Under the pieces are notes generated by a model. It searched no databases. It saw nothing but the letters and a program-made list of their open reading frames with translations, and was not told the DNA's origin. DNA of 64,000 nucleotides, taken from contig SEBV01000001.1 in NCBI GenBank assembly GCA_004172865.1, positions 124,001 through 188,000 of the forward strand. The letters are read 5' to 3'. Positions 19,601 to 26,865 of the stretch are shown here, piece after piece (position 1 is the stretch's first letter; each line of letters begins with the position of its first letter). The stretch comes from Gammaproteobacteria bacterium (GTDB lineage Bacteria > Pseudomonadota > Gammaproteobacteria > Pseudomonadales > Cellvibrionaceae). Both the position numbers and the translations under genes were made by a program.

Positions 19601-21559
19601 GTGCATACCTTGCCTAAATTGGTTGAAGCAGAGCGATACGCAACCATTAACGCACCACGCACCGAAGAAACCTATTCGCACACTTACGGTATTCGCGTTG
19701 AACAAACTCAGGACGTAAATGGCTTCCTGAACTTGAGCGATGCCAAAGCGGGCGATTGGGTTGAATACAATGTGGTGAGTACGGCAACGACTTACAACAT
19801 CGCAACTCGTGTAGCCGCCTTGAGTGCAGCGTCGATCAGTGTATTGGTTGATGGCGTACAAAAAGCGACTATCAATGTTCCAGCGACTGGCAGTTTGCAA
19901 GCTTGGACTACGGTTAACGGTACCTTGGCATTGACTGCGGGCTCACACAAAGTGCGCTTGGTATTCAATCAATCAGCCAACTTGAACTGGATTAATTTCA
20001 CTACCGGGACTCAGCCAACAAGCTCAAGCAGCTCATCTGCGAAAAGTTCTTCAAGCTCGGTTGTATCAGTGGCGAGTTCTTCTGTGGCAAGTTCTGTGAA
20101 GAGTTCAGTTAGCAGTGTTGCCAGCTCTTCGTCTGTGAAGAGTTCAGTTAGCAGCGCGGCTAGCTCGTCTGTTAAGAGTTCTTCAAGCAGCGTGGCAAGT
20201 TCTGCATCCTCTGTGAAAAGCTCTTCCAGCAGCAGCGTGATTTATTTGCCGAACACCAATGTTGCGTTGAATCGCCCTGCTACTGCATCTTCAAATGAAG
20301 GTGATGCATGGGCCGCTTCCTTCGCGGTAGATGGCAATAGCAACACCCGTTGGGCAAGCCAGGCGACTGATGCGCAATGGATTTCTGTAGACCTCGGCGC
20401 AGTAACCGCGTTCAGCAAAGTGGTGTTGAACTGGGAGTCTGCCTACGGCAAAAGCTACGAAATTCAGACTTCAAACGACGGCACAACCTGGACAAAAGTT
20501 TACTCAACCACTACTTCGGTTGGCGGTAAAGAAACCTTGAATGTGTCTGGTAATGGTCGTTACGTACGCGTGTTCGGCATCGCCCGCGGCACTGGCTACG
20601 GCTATTCATTGTGGGATTTTGAAGTATGGACTCCTGCGGCTGGCGTAAGCTCAGTATCAAGCGCAAGCTCGAAATCCAGTGTGAGTTCAGCGTCGGTTGC
20701 TTCTTCGTCTAAGTCATCTGTAAGCAGTGCGTCTGTTGCATCTTCATCCAAGAGTTCTGCAAGTAGCAGTTCTTCGGTAGCAGCTGGCGCTAACCTGGCG
20801 TTGAATCGCCCGGCTACAGCATCGACTAAAGAAGGCGACACCACCGCTGCAAACTTCGCCTTTGATGGCAATGCAGGCACTCGTTGGGCAAGCGCATTTA
20901 GCGATGCACAATGGATTTCCGTAGATCTCGGCGCGAGCTATGACCTCAACAAAGTAATCTTGAAGTGGGAAGGCGCTTACGGCAAAAGCTATGAGATTCA
21001 AGTATCTGCAGACAATGTAACCTGGACCAAAGCCTACGGCACCACCACCGGTGCTGGCGGCGTTGAAACCTTGAATGTAACGGGCACTGGCCGCTACGTG
21101 CGCTTGAATGGCACGCTTCGCGGTACAGGATACGGTTACTCATTGTGGGAGTTTGAAGTTTATGGAACCCCAGCAGTAGTGGGTAACAAAGCACTCAACA
21201 AGCCTGCGGTTGCATCATCCAACGAAGGTGACGGTGTTGCCGCTACTTTCGCAGTAGATGGCAACAGCAACACCCGTTGGGCCAGCCAATTTACCGATGC
21301 TCAGTGGATCTACGTCGACCTCGGCGCAGTTACTTCAATCAGCCGCGTTAGTCTGCTGTGGGAATCTGCTTACGGCAAAGCCTACAACATTCAAGTGTCT
21401 AACGACGCTGTGACCTGGACAACCATAAAATCAATTACCAATGGCGACGGCGGAATTGATGATAATGCGGTGTCAGGCAGCGGCCGTTACGTGCGCGTAC
21501 AAGGCGTTACCCGTGGTACAGGTTACGGCTACTCCTTGTGGAATTTTGAAGTTTATTAA
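16634..21559 (+). CDS. Bi-catalytic secreted beta-1,3-glucanase: GH16, GH128 and multiple CBMs
   Basis: A 1641-residue exported enzyme. Signal peptide 1-26 (ending VFA). GH16 domain ~27-275 with catalytic WPKSGETDILE: Glu143, Asp145, Glu148; the family cleaves beta-1,3(4)-glucans. Two related beta-sandwich modules, ~281-450 and ~453-632, look like carbohydrate-binding repeats (both open with SGNFGI/GSFGIYTE and end in a FDNIYF/IDDVYL strand). PKD domain ~640-724. GH128-type barrel ~726-985, with candidate acid/base Glu810 (AFNEPQ) and nucleophile Glu914 (WLTEF). CBM6 ~996-1126. Then polyserine linkers (~1128-1205 and ~1335-1385) and three CBM32/F5-8C modules (~1206-1334, ~1386-1513, ~1517-1641). 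Both catalytic families act on beta-1,3-glucan, so the target is probably laminarin, curdlan or fungal wall glucan. The gene is monocistronic with its own terminator. Substrate assignment is inference. Confidence 0.9.
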   Translation: MIKPRKALLQRLALLGLSLTSASVFAQAAPLWSDEFNGDRLDKSIWTFNTGGTGNGNNELQYYTADSSNAYVENGSLILQAKREKFNDKEFTSARLLTQGRLSFKYGTLEARIKLPQAGNGLWPAFWMLGSSIGIDGWPKSGETDILEAGAIAFQNAGTANKAISGALHWWEETGAGSQADSFAVTQLPTNFYDDYHLYKLDWTPTTITISVDNTPYFTMDISGANKSEFREPGFILLNLAVGGSYVGISDPNLITAPLPGKMYVDYVRLYKNANTELHLPSDKVYSGNFGISTETTPVLDELNWGDRTNLYIWNNMTSVATVPSEGSSALGYSIQPGSWWGMGLLHKDYDLHNYTHGYLHVDIKTASTMKMTVHVASSAGGGGDVDLVDGGDQYGLVRDGNWHSVAIPLSKFGNVDFNSIKTLFSISGDAPAAATTIAFDNIYFSESIKLPAPEQGSFGIYTENAAHKTAGEFSFGVNGDLFLWSNTLTLQPGNILEGSSSLNLKSTGQGWYGMGLTAREGFNLTAFDNANAALHFSMKTTDTVPFKIGFKSGNVNDIGQKWINFTAGGDPYGFARDGQWHEIVIPISSLAKDIDLFDVRQLLQVLGTTEINSLAIDDVYLTGGTLAKDPGTNGQVVNRAPTAVLQPSVMGGTGPLTVVLDATKSNDVNGDALTYAWNFGDGTTGTGNKPTHTFTQGGSYNVVLTVSDGKLTSVAKTVIFVDDNFGKAKSSKRGVGYGSHSVEDISIMSKGISWWYNWGIKPDLAIQDVYKNYGVEYVPMTWNGGYDEVALRAYIASHPDVKYLLAFNEPQFKDQANMTPTEVAAQWPRVEKIANDYGLKIVSVALNFCGNCVADPAGNPYYTPWTYLEDFIKICPSCRIDAISIHAYMPDVGGIQWYVNQFKKFGKPIWLTEFCAWEPSTTVETQQRMLTQVVDYLENDKDVARYAWFIGRSNGHPYNSLLDYRQSGVLTDLGDIYLNLPVHGDATNVHTLPKLVEAERYATINAPRTEETYSHTYGIRVEQTQDVNGFLNLSDAKAGDWVEYNVVSTATTYNIATRVAALSAASISVLVDGVQKATINVPATGSLQAWTTVNGTLALTAGSHKVRLVFNQSANLNWINFTTGTQPTSSSSSSAKSSSSSVVSVASSSVASSVKSSVSSVASSSSVKSSVSSAASSSVKSSSSSVASSASSVKSSSSSSVIYLPNTNVALNRPATASSNEGDAWAASFAVDGNSNTRWASQATDAQWISVDLGAVTAFSKVVLNWESAYGKSYEIQTSNDGTTWTKVYSTTTSVGGKETLNVSGNGRYVRVFGIARGTGYGYSLWDFEVWTPAAGVSSVSSASSKSSVSSASVASSSKSSVSSASVASSSKSSASSSSSVAAGANLALNRPATASTKEGDTTAANFAFDGNAGTRWASAFSDAQWISVDLGASYDLNKVILKWEGAYGKSYEIQVSADNVTWTKAYGTTTGAGGVETLNVTGTGRYVRLNGTLRGTGYGYSLWEFEVYGTPAVVGNKALNKPAVASSNEGDGVAATFAVDGNSNTRWASQFTDAQWIYVDLGAVTSISRVSLLWESAYGKAYNIQVSNDAVTWTTIKSITNGDGGIDDNAVSGSGRYVRVQGVTRGTGYGYSLWNFEVY
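20017..20250 (+). repeat. Polyserine-linker coding repeat 1
   Basis: Degenerate tandem repeats of AGTTCT/AGCTCA-type serine codons encoding SSVxSS and KSS units. Such linkers separate modules in Cellvibrio enzymes. The DNA is repetitive and may be prone to slippage. Confidence 0.85.
20251..21556 (+). repeat. Three tandem CBM32-type modules
   Basis: Three copies of a ~127-residue galactose-binding-fold module at about 20251-20632, 20790-21170 and 21181-21556. Each has LN(R/K)PA(T/V)AS, a TRWAS motif, DAQWI(S/Y)VDLGA and ends GTGYGYSLW(D/E/N)FEV(W/Y). Their closeness suggests internal duplication. Confidence 0.85.
20640..20788 (+). repeat. Polyserine-linker coding repeat 2
   Basis: Shorter serine-codon-rich repeat (SSASSKSSVSSASVASSSK type) between the first and second CBM32 modules, similar in composition to the one at 20017. 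Confidence 0.85.
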
Positions 21560-21602
21560 TAATTGGCGGTTAATTATTGTATGAATTAGCCATCAAAAAA
21601 TA

Positions 21603-21637
21603 AAAACCGCTTCCATGCAAATGGAGCGGTTTTTTAC
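21603..21637 (+). terminator. Terminator of the glucanase gene
   Basis: AAAACCGCTTCCAT, loop GCAA, ATGGAGCGGTTTTTT. It starts 44 bases after the stop. Confidence 0.92.
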
Positions 21638-21760
21638 TTTCGACTAGCTATTTTTAAAACTTACAGCTTAAATCTTTTGATTGCATGTAGTTTTTAAAGA
21701 GTGGAAAAATAAAATACAGTATAAAAATATAAAAGAAATAACACAGAAGAGAAAAACACT

Positions 21761-22132
21761 ATGAATAAATATTTAATAATCGGCGCGCTAATAGTGTTCA
21801 TTGGCAGCGTGATTTATTTTACAAGAACCGATGATAATCCATATGTAACTCCGTCATCGCAAAACCAACCTGCACCATCACAACAGCAAACACAAAAAAT
21901 AGATGCGCCTGCGAATACGCAAACTAATGAAACTACAGTTCGTTCTGTTGCGCGTTCATCCAGCGCAAAACAAATAAGTGAATCGCTAATAATTACGGAG
22001 CAACCACAAGTAGAACAAACACAAAATGCAGTGGATTTTAATGCGCCTGGCGCTGGTACCGCACAACAAAAAGCGAATTCAGCAAACGCAGCGACCAAGG
22101 CCTATGAAGAAGCAAAACAGCGCGGTCAATAA
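21761..22132 (+). CDS. Small membrane-anchored hypothetical protein
   Basis: 123 residues: one N-terminal membrane segment (YLIIGALIVFIGSVIYF) followed by a Gln/Thr/Ser-rich, probably disordered periplasmic part ending in an Ala/Lys helix. AGAAGAG precedes the ATG. No family recognised. It lies between the glucanase terminator and the convergent MOSC gene. Confidence 0.6.
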   Translation: MNKYLIIGALIVFIGSVIYFTRTDDNPYVTPSSQNQPAPSQQQTQKIDAPANTQTNETTVRSVARSSSAKQISESLIITEQPQVEQTQNAVDFNAPGAGTAQQKANSANAATKAYEEAKQRGQ

Positions 22133-22151
22133 ATTAGTTTAATTTTAAAAA

Positions 22152-22646
22152 TCAATCTGAGTGATGCGGTACAAACGTCACCGCATCACCCACTGCAATA
22201 ATTCCGCTCTCAAGAATTCGCGCGGTAATACCACCGTGCCCACGCACCGCATTGTAACCACCCGCACCAAAAGTCGCCTCCATCGCCGAACAAGGGTGAC
22301 ACAAACCCGTATATTCCAATAACGCAGAACCCACACGAAATTGCTTATCTTTTAAGGCTAATAAATTAATCCCTGTCACCACTAAATTACGCCGCAACAA
22401 TTCAGGCGCAACACTTTCGCGTCCCAACATAGACGCAATCGCCAACAAGTGCTCACCCTGAATTAAAGTCACCTGCCGCTTGCCATTCTTACTCGCGTAG
22501 CGGTCTCCCGCCAAACCGCGCCCTGCAATCGCTTCAACATCCGCACGCTCAATCATCGGTGCCTTACGCGCAGGCCGAATGCCAATCCACCGAATCTTCC
22601 CAATTTGTGGAAGCCGATTAAATAAATCGTGTAACGAGTCACTCAC
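22152..22646 (-). CDS. MOSC domain protein
   Basis: 164 residues starting at GTG with AGAGGAAA upstream. The conserved MOSC Cys lies in GLCHPCSAMEATFG, followed by VRGHGGITARIL. MOSC domains (as in the C-terminus of molybdenum cofactor sulfurase) bind and transfer sulfur or support molybdoenzyme reductions. This is a stand-alone short form related to YiiM. The substrate is unknown. Confidence 0.85.
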   Translation of the reverse strand: MSDSLHDLFNRLPQIGKIRWIGIRPARKAPMIERADVEAIAGRGLAGDRYASKNGKRQVTLIQGEHLLAIASMLGRESVAPELLRRNLVVTGINLLALKDKQFRVGSALLEYTGLCHPCSAMEATFGAGGYNAVRGHGGITARILESGIIAVGDAVTFVPHHSD

Positions 22647-23223
22647 GGTAATTTCCTCTGAAGTGAGACTTTAGGATTCTAAAATAAGCACATTAGCGTT
22701 AGATTGGAAATATTGCTATGGGGACTATATAGTTGGGGGTAATAAGCTGTTGTGTCTTTTAAAAACGAATTACGAATAAATTTTAGGGCAATAAAAATAT
22801 CTTTTAAACGAGATGCCGCTATTTAAATGCTGAAGTGGGGTGCTCATCTAGTTCGTCACCCTATTATCACAAGCAAATTACCGAATGGTGTGATGAGTTT
22901 TTACGCAAGTGCCTTAATGTTGAAGTCGAACCTGAAAAAAGCTATTTTCAATTCTCACCGATGTTGAAACTAGTGGGACCTATGTTTGGCTAATAATTAT
23001 TGAGCTGAATAGCTCGAGAAAATGATTTGAATATAAAAAATTCCGAAAATAGTTTTTTCAGACTGGCTTATCCAATTAGCATAACAGTATGTTTCCAAAT
23101 TATACGTGCGCCACGTGGCTCCATTTGGAAGTTTTGTGAATGGCGTATTTATAAATTGCTGTGAAAAAAAATTTTCAAAATGCATTTTAAGATCACCAAT
23201 TAGCCTAAAATTGTGAACATTAT
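22647..23223. other. AT-rich intergenic region with a possible gene remnant
   Basis: 577 bases. It contains a stop-bounded plus-strand frame at 22808-22993 (see separate entry) and a minus-strand 62-codon frame (22997-23185) without a convincing ribosome site or family. Otherwise nothing recognised. Confidence 0.4.
22808..22993 (+). pseudogene. Possible 3' remnant of a protein gene
   Basis: A 61-codon open frame without a usable start, ending at TAA 22991-22993. Its last ~45 codons read like real protein (ITEWCDEFLRKCLNVEVE then SYFQFSPMLKLVG) with mixed hydrophobic pattern. The absence of a start suggests a truncated gene. No family recognised; chance cannot be excluded. Confidence 0.3.
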
Positions 23224-23775
23224 ATGAACTCTACCAACGCATACAAAATGTTTTTTATATGGTTTTCGTTAGCTTTCCCTACAGTAGTTGTAGCCATATT
23301 AACTCAAAATAAATTGGCCATTTGCAGTGTTTGGATTTTATTGATCATGATAGGTTTGATTGTCGTAAAAGATATCGTAGTTGATTCTTACTTTTCCATT
23401 AAAAGTAAAGGCTGGCCAAAAACAAGATTTTCTGTGAAAAAAGCAGATATCATACACTCGAGTGGTTCAAGTGATTCAGCCGAGCACTATAATGTAAATC
23501 TTAAGCTCGAATACGAAGTAAATAAGATTAAATATGAACTTATATGTCACGAATTTAATATTCCGTTTCATCAGACCAAGCATGAGGCTGAAAAATATTT
23601 GCAGGAGATAACTCTAGGGAATAGAGGAGAAAATGTATATTTCAACCCATCTAATCCCAATATTGCATACTTAAAGCCAGGGTTTAAATTAAGGCATGCG
23701 CTAGGTTTAGTTGTAGGATTAGGTATTATTACTGTTCCATTTCTAACGTTGATTGGAGTCATTACTTGGACATAA
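23224..23775 (+). CDS. DUF3592-type membrane protein
   Basis: 183 residues with two N-terminal membrane segments (~10-50), a beta-rich middle and a C-terminal membrane segment (LGLVVGLGIITVPFLTLIGV). The middle has the DUF3592 pattern: a KGWPKTRFSVKKADI strand, then YNVNLKLEYEVNKIKYE, and a GENVYFNPSNPNIAYLKPG ending. Function unknown. Codon use is AT-rich compared with the core genes around it. Confidence 0.7.
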   Translation: MNSTNAYKMFFIWFSLAFPTVVVAILTQNKLAICSVWILLIMIGLIVVKDIVVDSYFSIKSKGWPKTRFSVKKADIIHSSGSSDSAEHYNVNLKLEYEVNKIKYELICHEFNIPFHQTKHEAEKYLQEITLGNRGENVYFNPSNPNIAYLKPGFKLRHALGLVVGLGIITVPFLTLIGVITWT

Positions 23776-24037
23776 TAATTGCATAATCGTATGGTATTTA
23801 CTTGTCTATAATAGTTTTTTTGAATCTTCCATTTAATAGCTTAAAAGGTGCTACTGCATTTGGTGTTGGTTTTCTGCAGGAATGTATGCAAAGTATTGGG
23901 ATTATTAAAGTAATAGCCTATTTCTTAATTTGATTTGGTTAAGTTATTTACGTTAGGTTAAATTTTTCATTATGTTGTTTTAATTTTTAACTGCTCGCTC
24001 TTAACTTTAAAAATATCACTTTTGAGTCCTTTTTAAA

Positions 24038-24622
24038 ATGAACTGGCTAGCGCATGCATATTTGTCCAAACAAAACATAGAATTTCTTGTTGGTAATATA
24101 TTGCCCGATTTAGTTTCAATTACAGAGTTGAAGAAATTTTCTGCGCCTTTTCAAGAAGGCATAAGCTGCCATAAAGCTATTGATGCATTCACTGATTCAC
24201 ACCCCATTGTAAAAAACGGTATTAGCCGTATGCCAGCCAACTACAAACGTTATGGCGGTATTTTAACGGATGTATTTTACGATCATTTTTTAGCAAAAAA
24301 TTGGGCACTTTATTCGTCTGAAGGTTTAGGTGAGTTCTCCAGAAATATATACCGCGATTTGAGTAGCATGAAGGAAAATATTCCCGATGAAATTCTCTAT
24401 AAATTTAAAAGGATATTCGAGCATAATATTTTTGAGAGCTACAAAGATATTTCTGGAATTAAGATTGCATTGCAGCGAATTGATTTAAGATTGCGAAAAC
24501 CCGCCGACTTGGGTAGCGCAGTCGCAATACTTGAGCAGCATTACGATCTTTATGAATCAGAATTTACTATGTTTTTTGCCGAGCTGCAAAAGCATGTAAG
24601 TGCGTATATTATCGAGAACTAA
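24038..24622 (+). CDS. acpH: ACP phosphodiesterase (AcpH family)
   Basis: 194 residues matching AcpH, which removes the 4'-phosphopantetheine from acyl carrier protein. The family opening MNWLAHAYLS with His6, GNILPD with Asp, and HKAIDAFTDSHP followed by ILTDVFYDHFLAKNW (metal-binding Asp/His of an HD-like helical fold) are all visible. Length is normal. A GyrI-like gene follows. Confidence 0.88.
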   Translation: MNWLAHAYLSKQNIEFLVGNILPDLVSITELKKFSAPFQEGISCHKAIDAFTDSHPIVKNGISRMPANYKRYGGILTDVFYDHFLAKNWALYSSEGLGEFSRNIYRDLSSMKENIPDEILYKFKRIFEHNIFESYKDISGIKIALQRIDLRLRKPADLGSAVAILEQHYDLYESEFTMFFAELQKHVSAYIIEN

Positions 24623-24648
24623 GATTGGTAAATTGTATAAGGCGCGCT

Positions 24649-25095
24649 ATGAAAGTCGTTCGTATCAATAACAAAACCATATTCGGTTTAAGTGTAAGAA
24701 CAAATAATGAAAATGAGATGAATCCAAATACTGGAAAAATCGCACCATTGGTTCATAAGTTTGATAGTACCGTTGTAGTTAATTATCGAGCGGGCGCCAG
24801 GGTTTATGGGGTTTATTATGATTATGAATCGGATGTGCAGGATAACTACTCAGTTTTGGTTGGAGCTGACAATGTGGAATCTTCTGCTGTAACGCTTGAA
24901 GAAGTGACGATACAGGAGGGGGATTATCTCGTGTTTTCAGGAAGTGGTCAGGTTCCGCAGATTATTTTTGAAATTTGGCTGCAAGTTTGGGATTATTTTT
25001 CAAGTGAAAAATGCGCACATACTAGAGCCTACACAACAGACTTCGAGTTCTACAGAAATCAAAATGAAATCGAAATTCATATTGCTATAAAATAA
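24649..25095 (+). CDS. GyrI-like / AraC effector-binding domain protein
   Basis: 148 residues from ATG 24649; the TTG at 24625 would add eight unsupported residues. The strand pattern KVVRINNKTIFGLSVRTNN, YGVYYDYESDVQDNYSVLVGA and the ending YRNQNEIEIHIAIK match stand-alone effector-binding (GyrI/Rob C-terminal-like) domains. These bind small hydrophobic molecules or inhibit gyrase. No DNA-binding domain is present. Specific role unknown. Confidence 0.7.
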   Translation: MKVVRINNKTIFGLSVRTNNENEMNPNTGKIAPLVHKFDSTVVVNYRAGARVYGVYYDYESDVQDNYSVLVGADNVESSAVTLEEVTIQEGDYLVFSGSGQVPQIIFEIWLQVWDYFSSEKCAHTRAYTTDFEFYRNQNEIEIHIAIK

Positions 25096-25176
25096 TATGT
25101 CCTCGTTTTAATTTTTTTCTCTTGCTTTTTATGACTTTAAAAATTGAGTCGGGATATTCGACCTAGAGATAGCAAA

Positions 25177-25620
25177 ATGATCAGAGTAGGTACGGTCGAA
25201 GAAGCTTACGAAGTATTTCTAAATATTCCTGAGCTTGATAGATATTTATCCCTGCAAGAAATGAAAGATAAGTTGTCGGGCGAGTATCTTATTCTTGTTG
25301 CTGAAGTTGAAGAGTTATTAGTTGGATTTAAAATTGGGCATCCAAAAAATAATACTGAATATTACAGTTGGCTTGGCGGTGTAGTTCCAACTTATCGACA
25401 TGCCGGAGTTGCTCAGGAGTTACTGATCTTTCAAGAGAATTGGGTCAAAAGTTCAGGTTTTAAATGTATTTCAGTTAAATCCATGAACAGATTTCCATCG
25501 ATGTTGCGGTTGCTAATAAAAAATAGTTACAAAATAAAAGAAGTGGAATTTTTTGGTGACTCTGAACGAGAGAGAATTCATTTTGTTAAAGCTCTAGGAG
25601 AGATCACTAGAAAAATCTAA
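25177..25620 (+). CDS. GNAT-family N-acetyltransferase
   Basis: 147 residues from ATG 25177 (TTG 25144 is an unlikely alternative). GNAT strands are seen: YLILVAEVEELLVGFKIGH, then YYSWLGGVVPTYRHAGVAQELL, where the last part corresponds to the acetyl-CoA pyrophosphate loop (R-x-x-G-x-A-like). The acceptor is unknown. Next gene begins right after. Confidence 0.78.
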   Translation: MIRVGTVEEAYEVFLNIPELDRYLSLQEMKDKLSGEYLILVAEVEELLVGFKIGHPKNNTEYYSWLGGVVPTYRHAGVAQELLIFQENWVKSSGFKCISVKSMNRFPSMLRLLIKNSYKIKEVEFFGDSERERIHFVKALGEITRKI

Positions 25621-25674
25621 ATGCACTTTGGCGATCTCGCAGTAATTATCGTAAAGCTCAAAAGGAAAACTATA

Positions 25675-26427
25675 ATGGAAACAAAAAAGATTGCAGTTAT
25701 CACTGGCGGTAGTAGAGGAATAGGCGCGGCTACGGCTAAATTATTTACACAAAATGGATACGCGGTTTGTATTAATTACAAATCAAATGCAACGGCGGCA
25801 TTAAATACGGTTAAAGAAATCACCGACGCTGGCGGCAGATGTATAAGTATTCAAGCGGATGTTTCAAATGAGGCTGATGTTGTAAGGCTGTTTAACACCG
25901 TTGATGAAAAGCTCGGTCGCCTATCTGTTCTGGTTAACAATGCTGGAATTTTAAAAACACAATGTCGGCTTGAAGATTTAACGGCTGAGAGAATTAATTC
26001 GATATTGGCTACTAACGTGACTGGTTATTTTTTATGTTGTCGCGAAGCGGTAAAAAGAATGTCGGTTCGTCACGGTGGGTTAGGCGGCGCCATTGTAAAT
26101 GTGTCTTCGGGTGCAGCCAGGAGCGGTTCGCCGAATGAATATATTGATTACGCTGCCTCGAAAGGCGCGATTGATACTTTAACAAAAGGACTTTCTTTGG
26201 AAGTTGCGACGGAAGGTATTCGAGTTAATTGTGTTCGCCCGGGATTAATTTATACCGATATGCATGCTGATGGCGGCGAGCCTAATCGTGTTGATAGACT
26301 CAAACATAATGTGCCGATGAAGCGGGGCGGGCAACCGTCTGAAGTTGCAGAAGCGATATATTGGCTTGCCTCTGAGAAAGCTTCGTTTTCGACAGGTAAT
26401 TTTCTAGATTTGGTGGGTGGTTTATAA
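25675..26427 (+). CDS. Short-chain dehydrogenase/reductase
   Basis: 250 residues from ATG 25675, which has AAAGGAA upstream; the ATG at 25621 adds 18 unsupported residues. Classical SDR motifs: TGGSRGIGAAT (cofactor loop), VLVNNAG, catalytic Ser in IVNVSSGAA and YAASK. The FabG/glucose-dehydrogenase-like group uses NAD(P)H to reduce carbonyls. The substrate cannot be read. Confidence 0.85.
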   Translation: METKKIAVITGGSRGIGAATAKLFTQNGYAVCINYKSNATAALNTVKEITDAGGRCISIQADVSNEADVVRLFNTVDEKLGRLSVLVNNAGILKTQCRLEDLTAERINSILATNVTGYFLCCREAVKRMSVRHGGLGGAIVNVSSGAARSGSPNEYIDYAASKGAIDTLTKGLSLEVATEGIRVNCVRPGLIYTDMHADGGEPNRVDRLKHNVPMKRGGQPSEVAEAIYWLASEKASFSTGNFLDLVGGL

Positions 26428-26493
26428 TCACCGCAATAAAATTACGCTTAAAAATTAAAAACTTAAGATCGATTTAATAAACTGGAAAAGCGT

Positions 26494-26784
26494 ATGAAAA
26501 AAAGTGAAATAGAACCAGAGTTTTGGGCGCGGGCGGATAAAATAATTGACATGGCCAATGAACAAGTTAATGGTTCAACCATAGGAAAAGTCTCTGCTTC
26601 GCTGCAGTACGGAACGGCAAGATTTTGTGCATACAATGTTGCGGTTGCTTCAGCTAACGCCGCCGATATGAAACGTGATCGTGAAAACGCAATTAATTAT
26701 TTTACGGATCAGTTTAAAAAGATGCTGACTGAAAATATTGATGATTATATTGCGAATTACGAGAGTTTCCGACCTCACGATTGA
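26494..26784 (+). CDS. DUF3144 family protein
   Basis: 96 residues with the family pattern FWARADKIIDMAN near the start and KVSASLQYGTARFCAYNVA in the middle. Small, acidic, helical; function unknown. A bidirectional terminator separates it from the convergent xylanase. Confidence 0.78.
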   Translation: MKKSEIEPEFWARADKIIDMANEQVNGSTIGKVSASLQYGTARFCAYNVAVASANAADMKRDRENAINYFTDQFKKMLTENIDDYIANYESFRPHD

Positions 26785-26799
26785 TAGTTTCTTGGTAAT

Positions 26800-26831
26800 A
26801 AAAAAGGGCAGATTATCTGCCCCTTTTTATT
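26800..26831 (+). terminator. Bidirectional terminator before the xylanase 3' end
   Basis: AAAAAAGGGCAGAT, then ATCTGCCCCTTTTTA. It serves DUF3144 on the plus strand and the xylanase on the minus strand. Confidence 0.9.
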
Positions 26832-26865
26832 TTATAAATCAACTTATTTAAAACTGAAATTTATT

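Noticed and set aside
20017-20250. Serine-codon repeats as a CRISPR or tandem-repeat locus
   Set aside because: The repeats are in frame, degenerate and encode polyserine linkers.
22997-23185. 62-codon minus-strand frame in the 22.6-23.2 kb gap
   Set aside because: AT-rich, no clear ribosome site and no protein-like domain.
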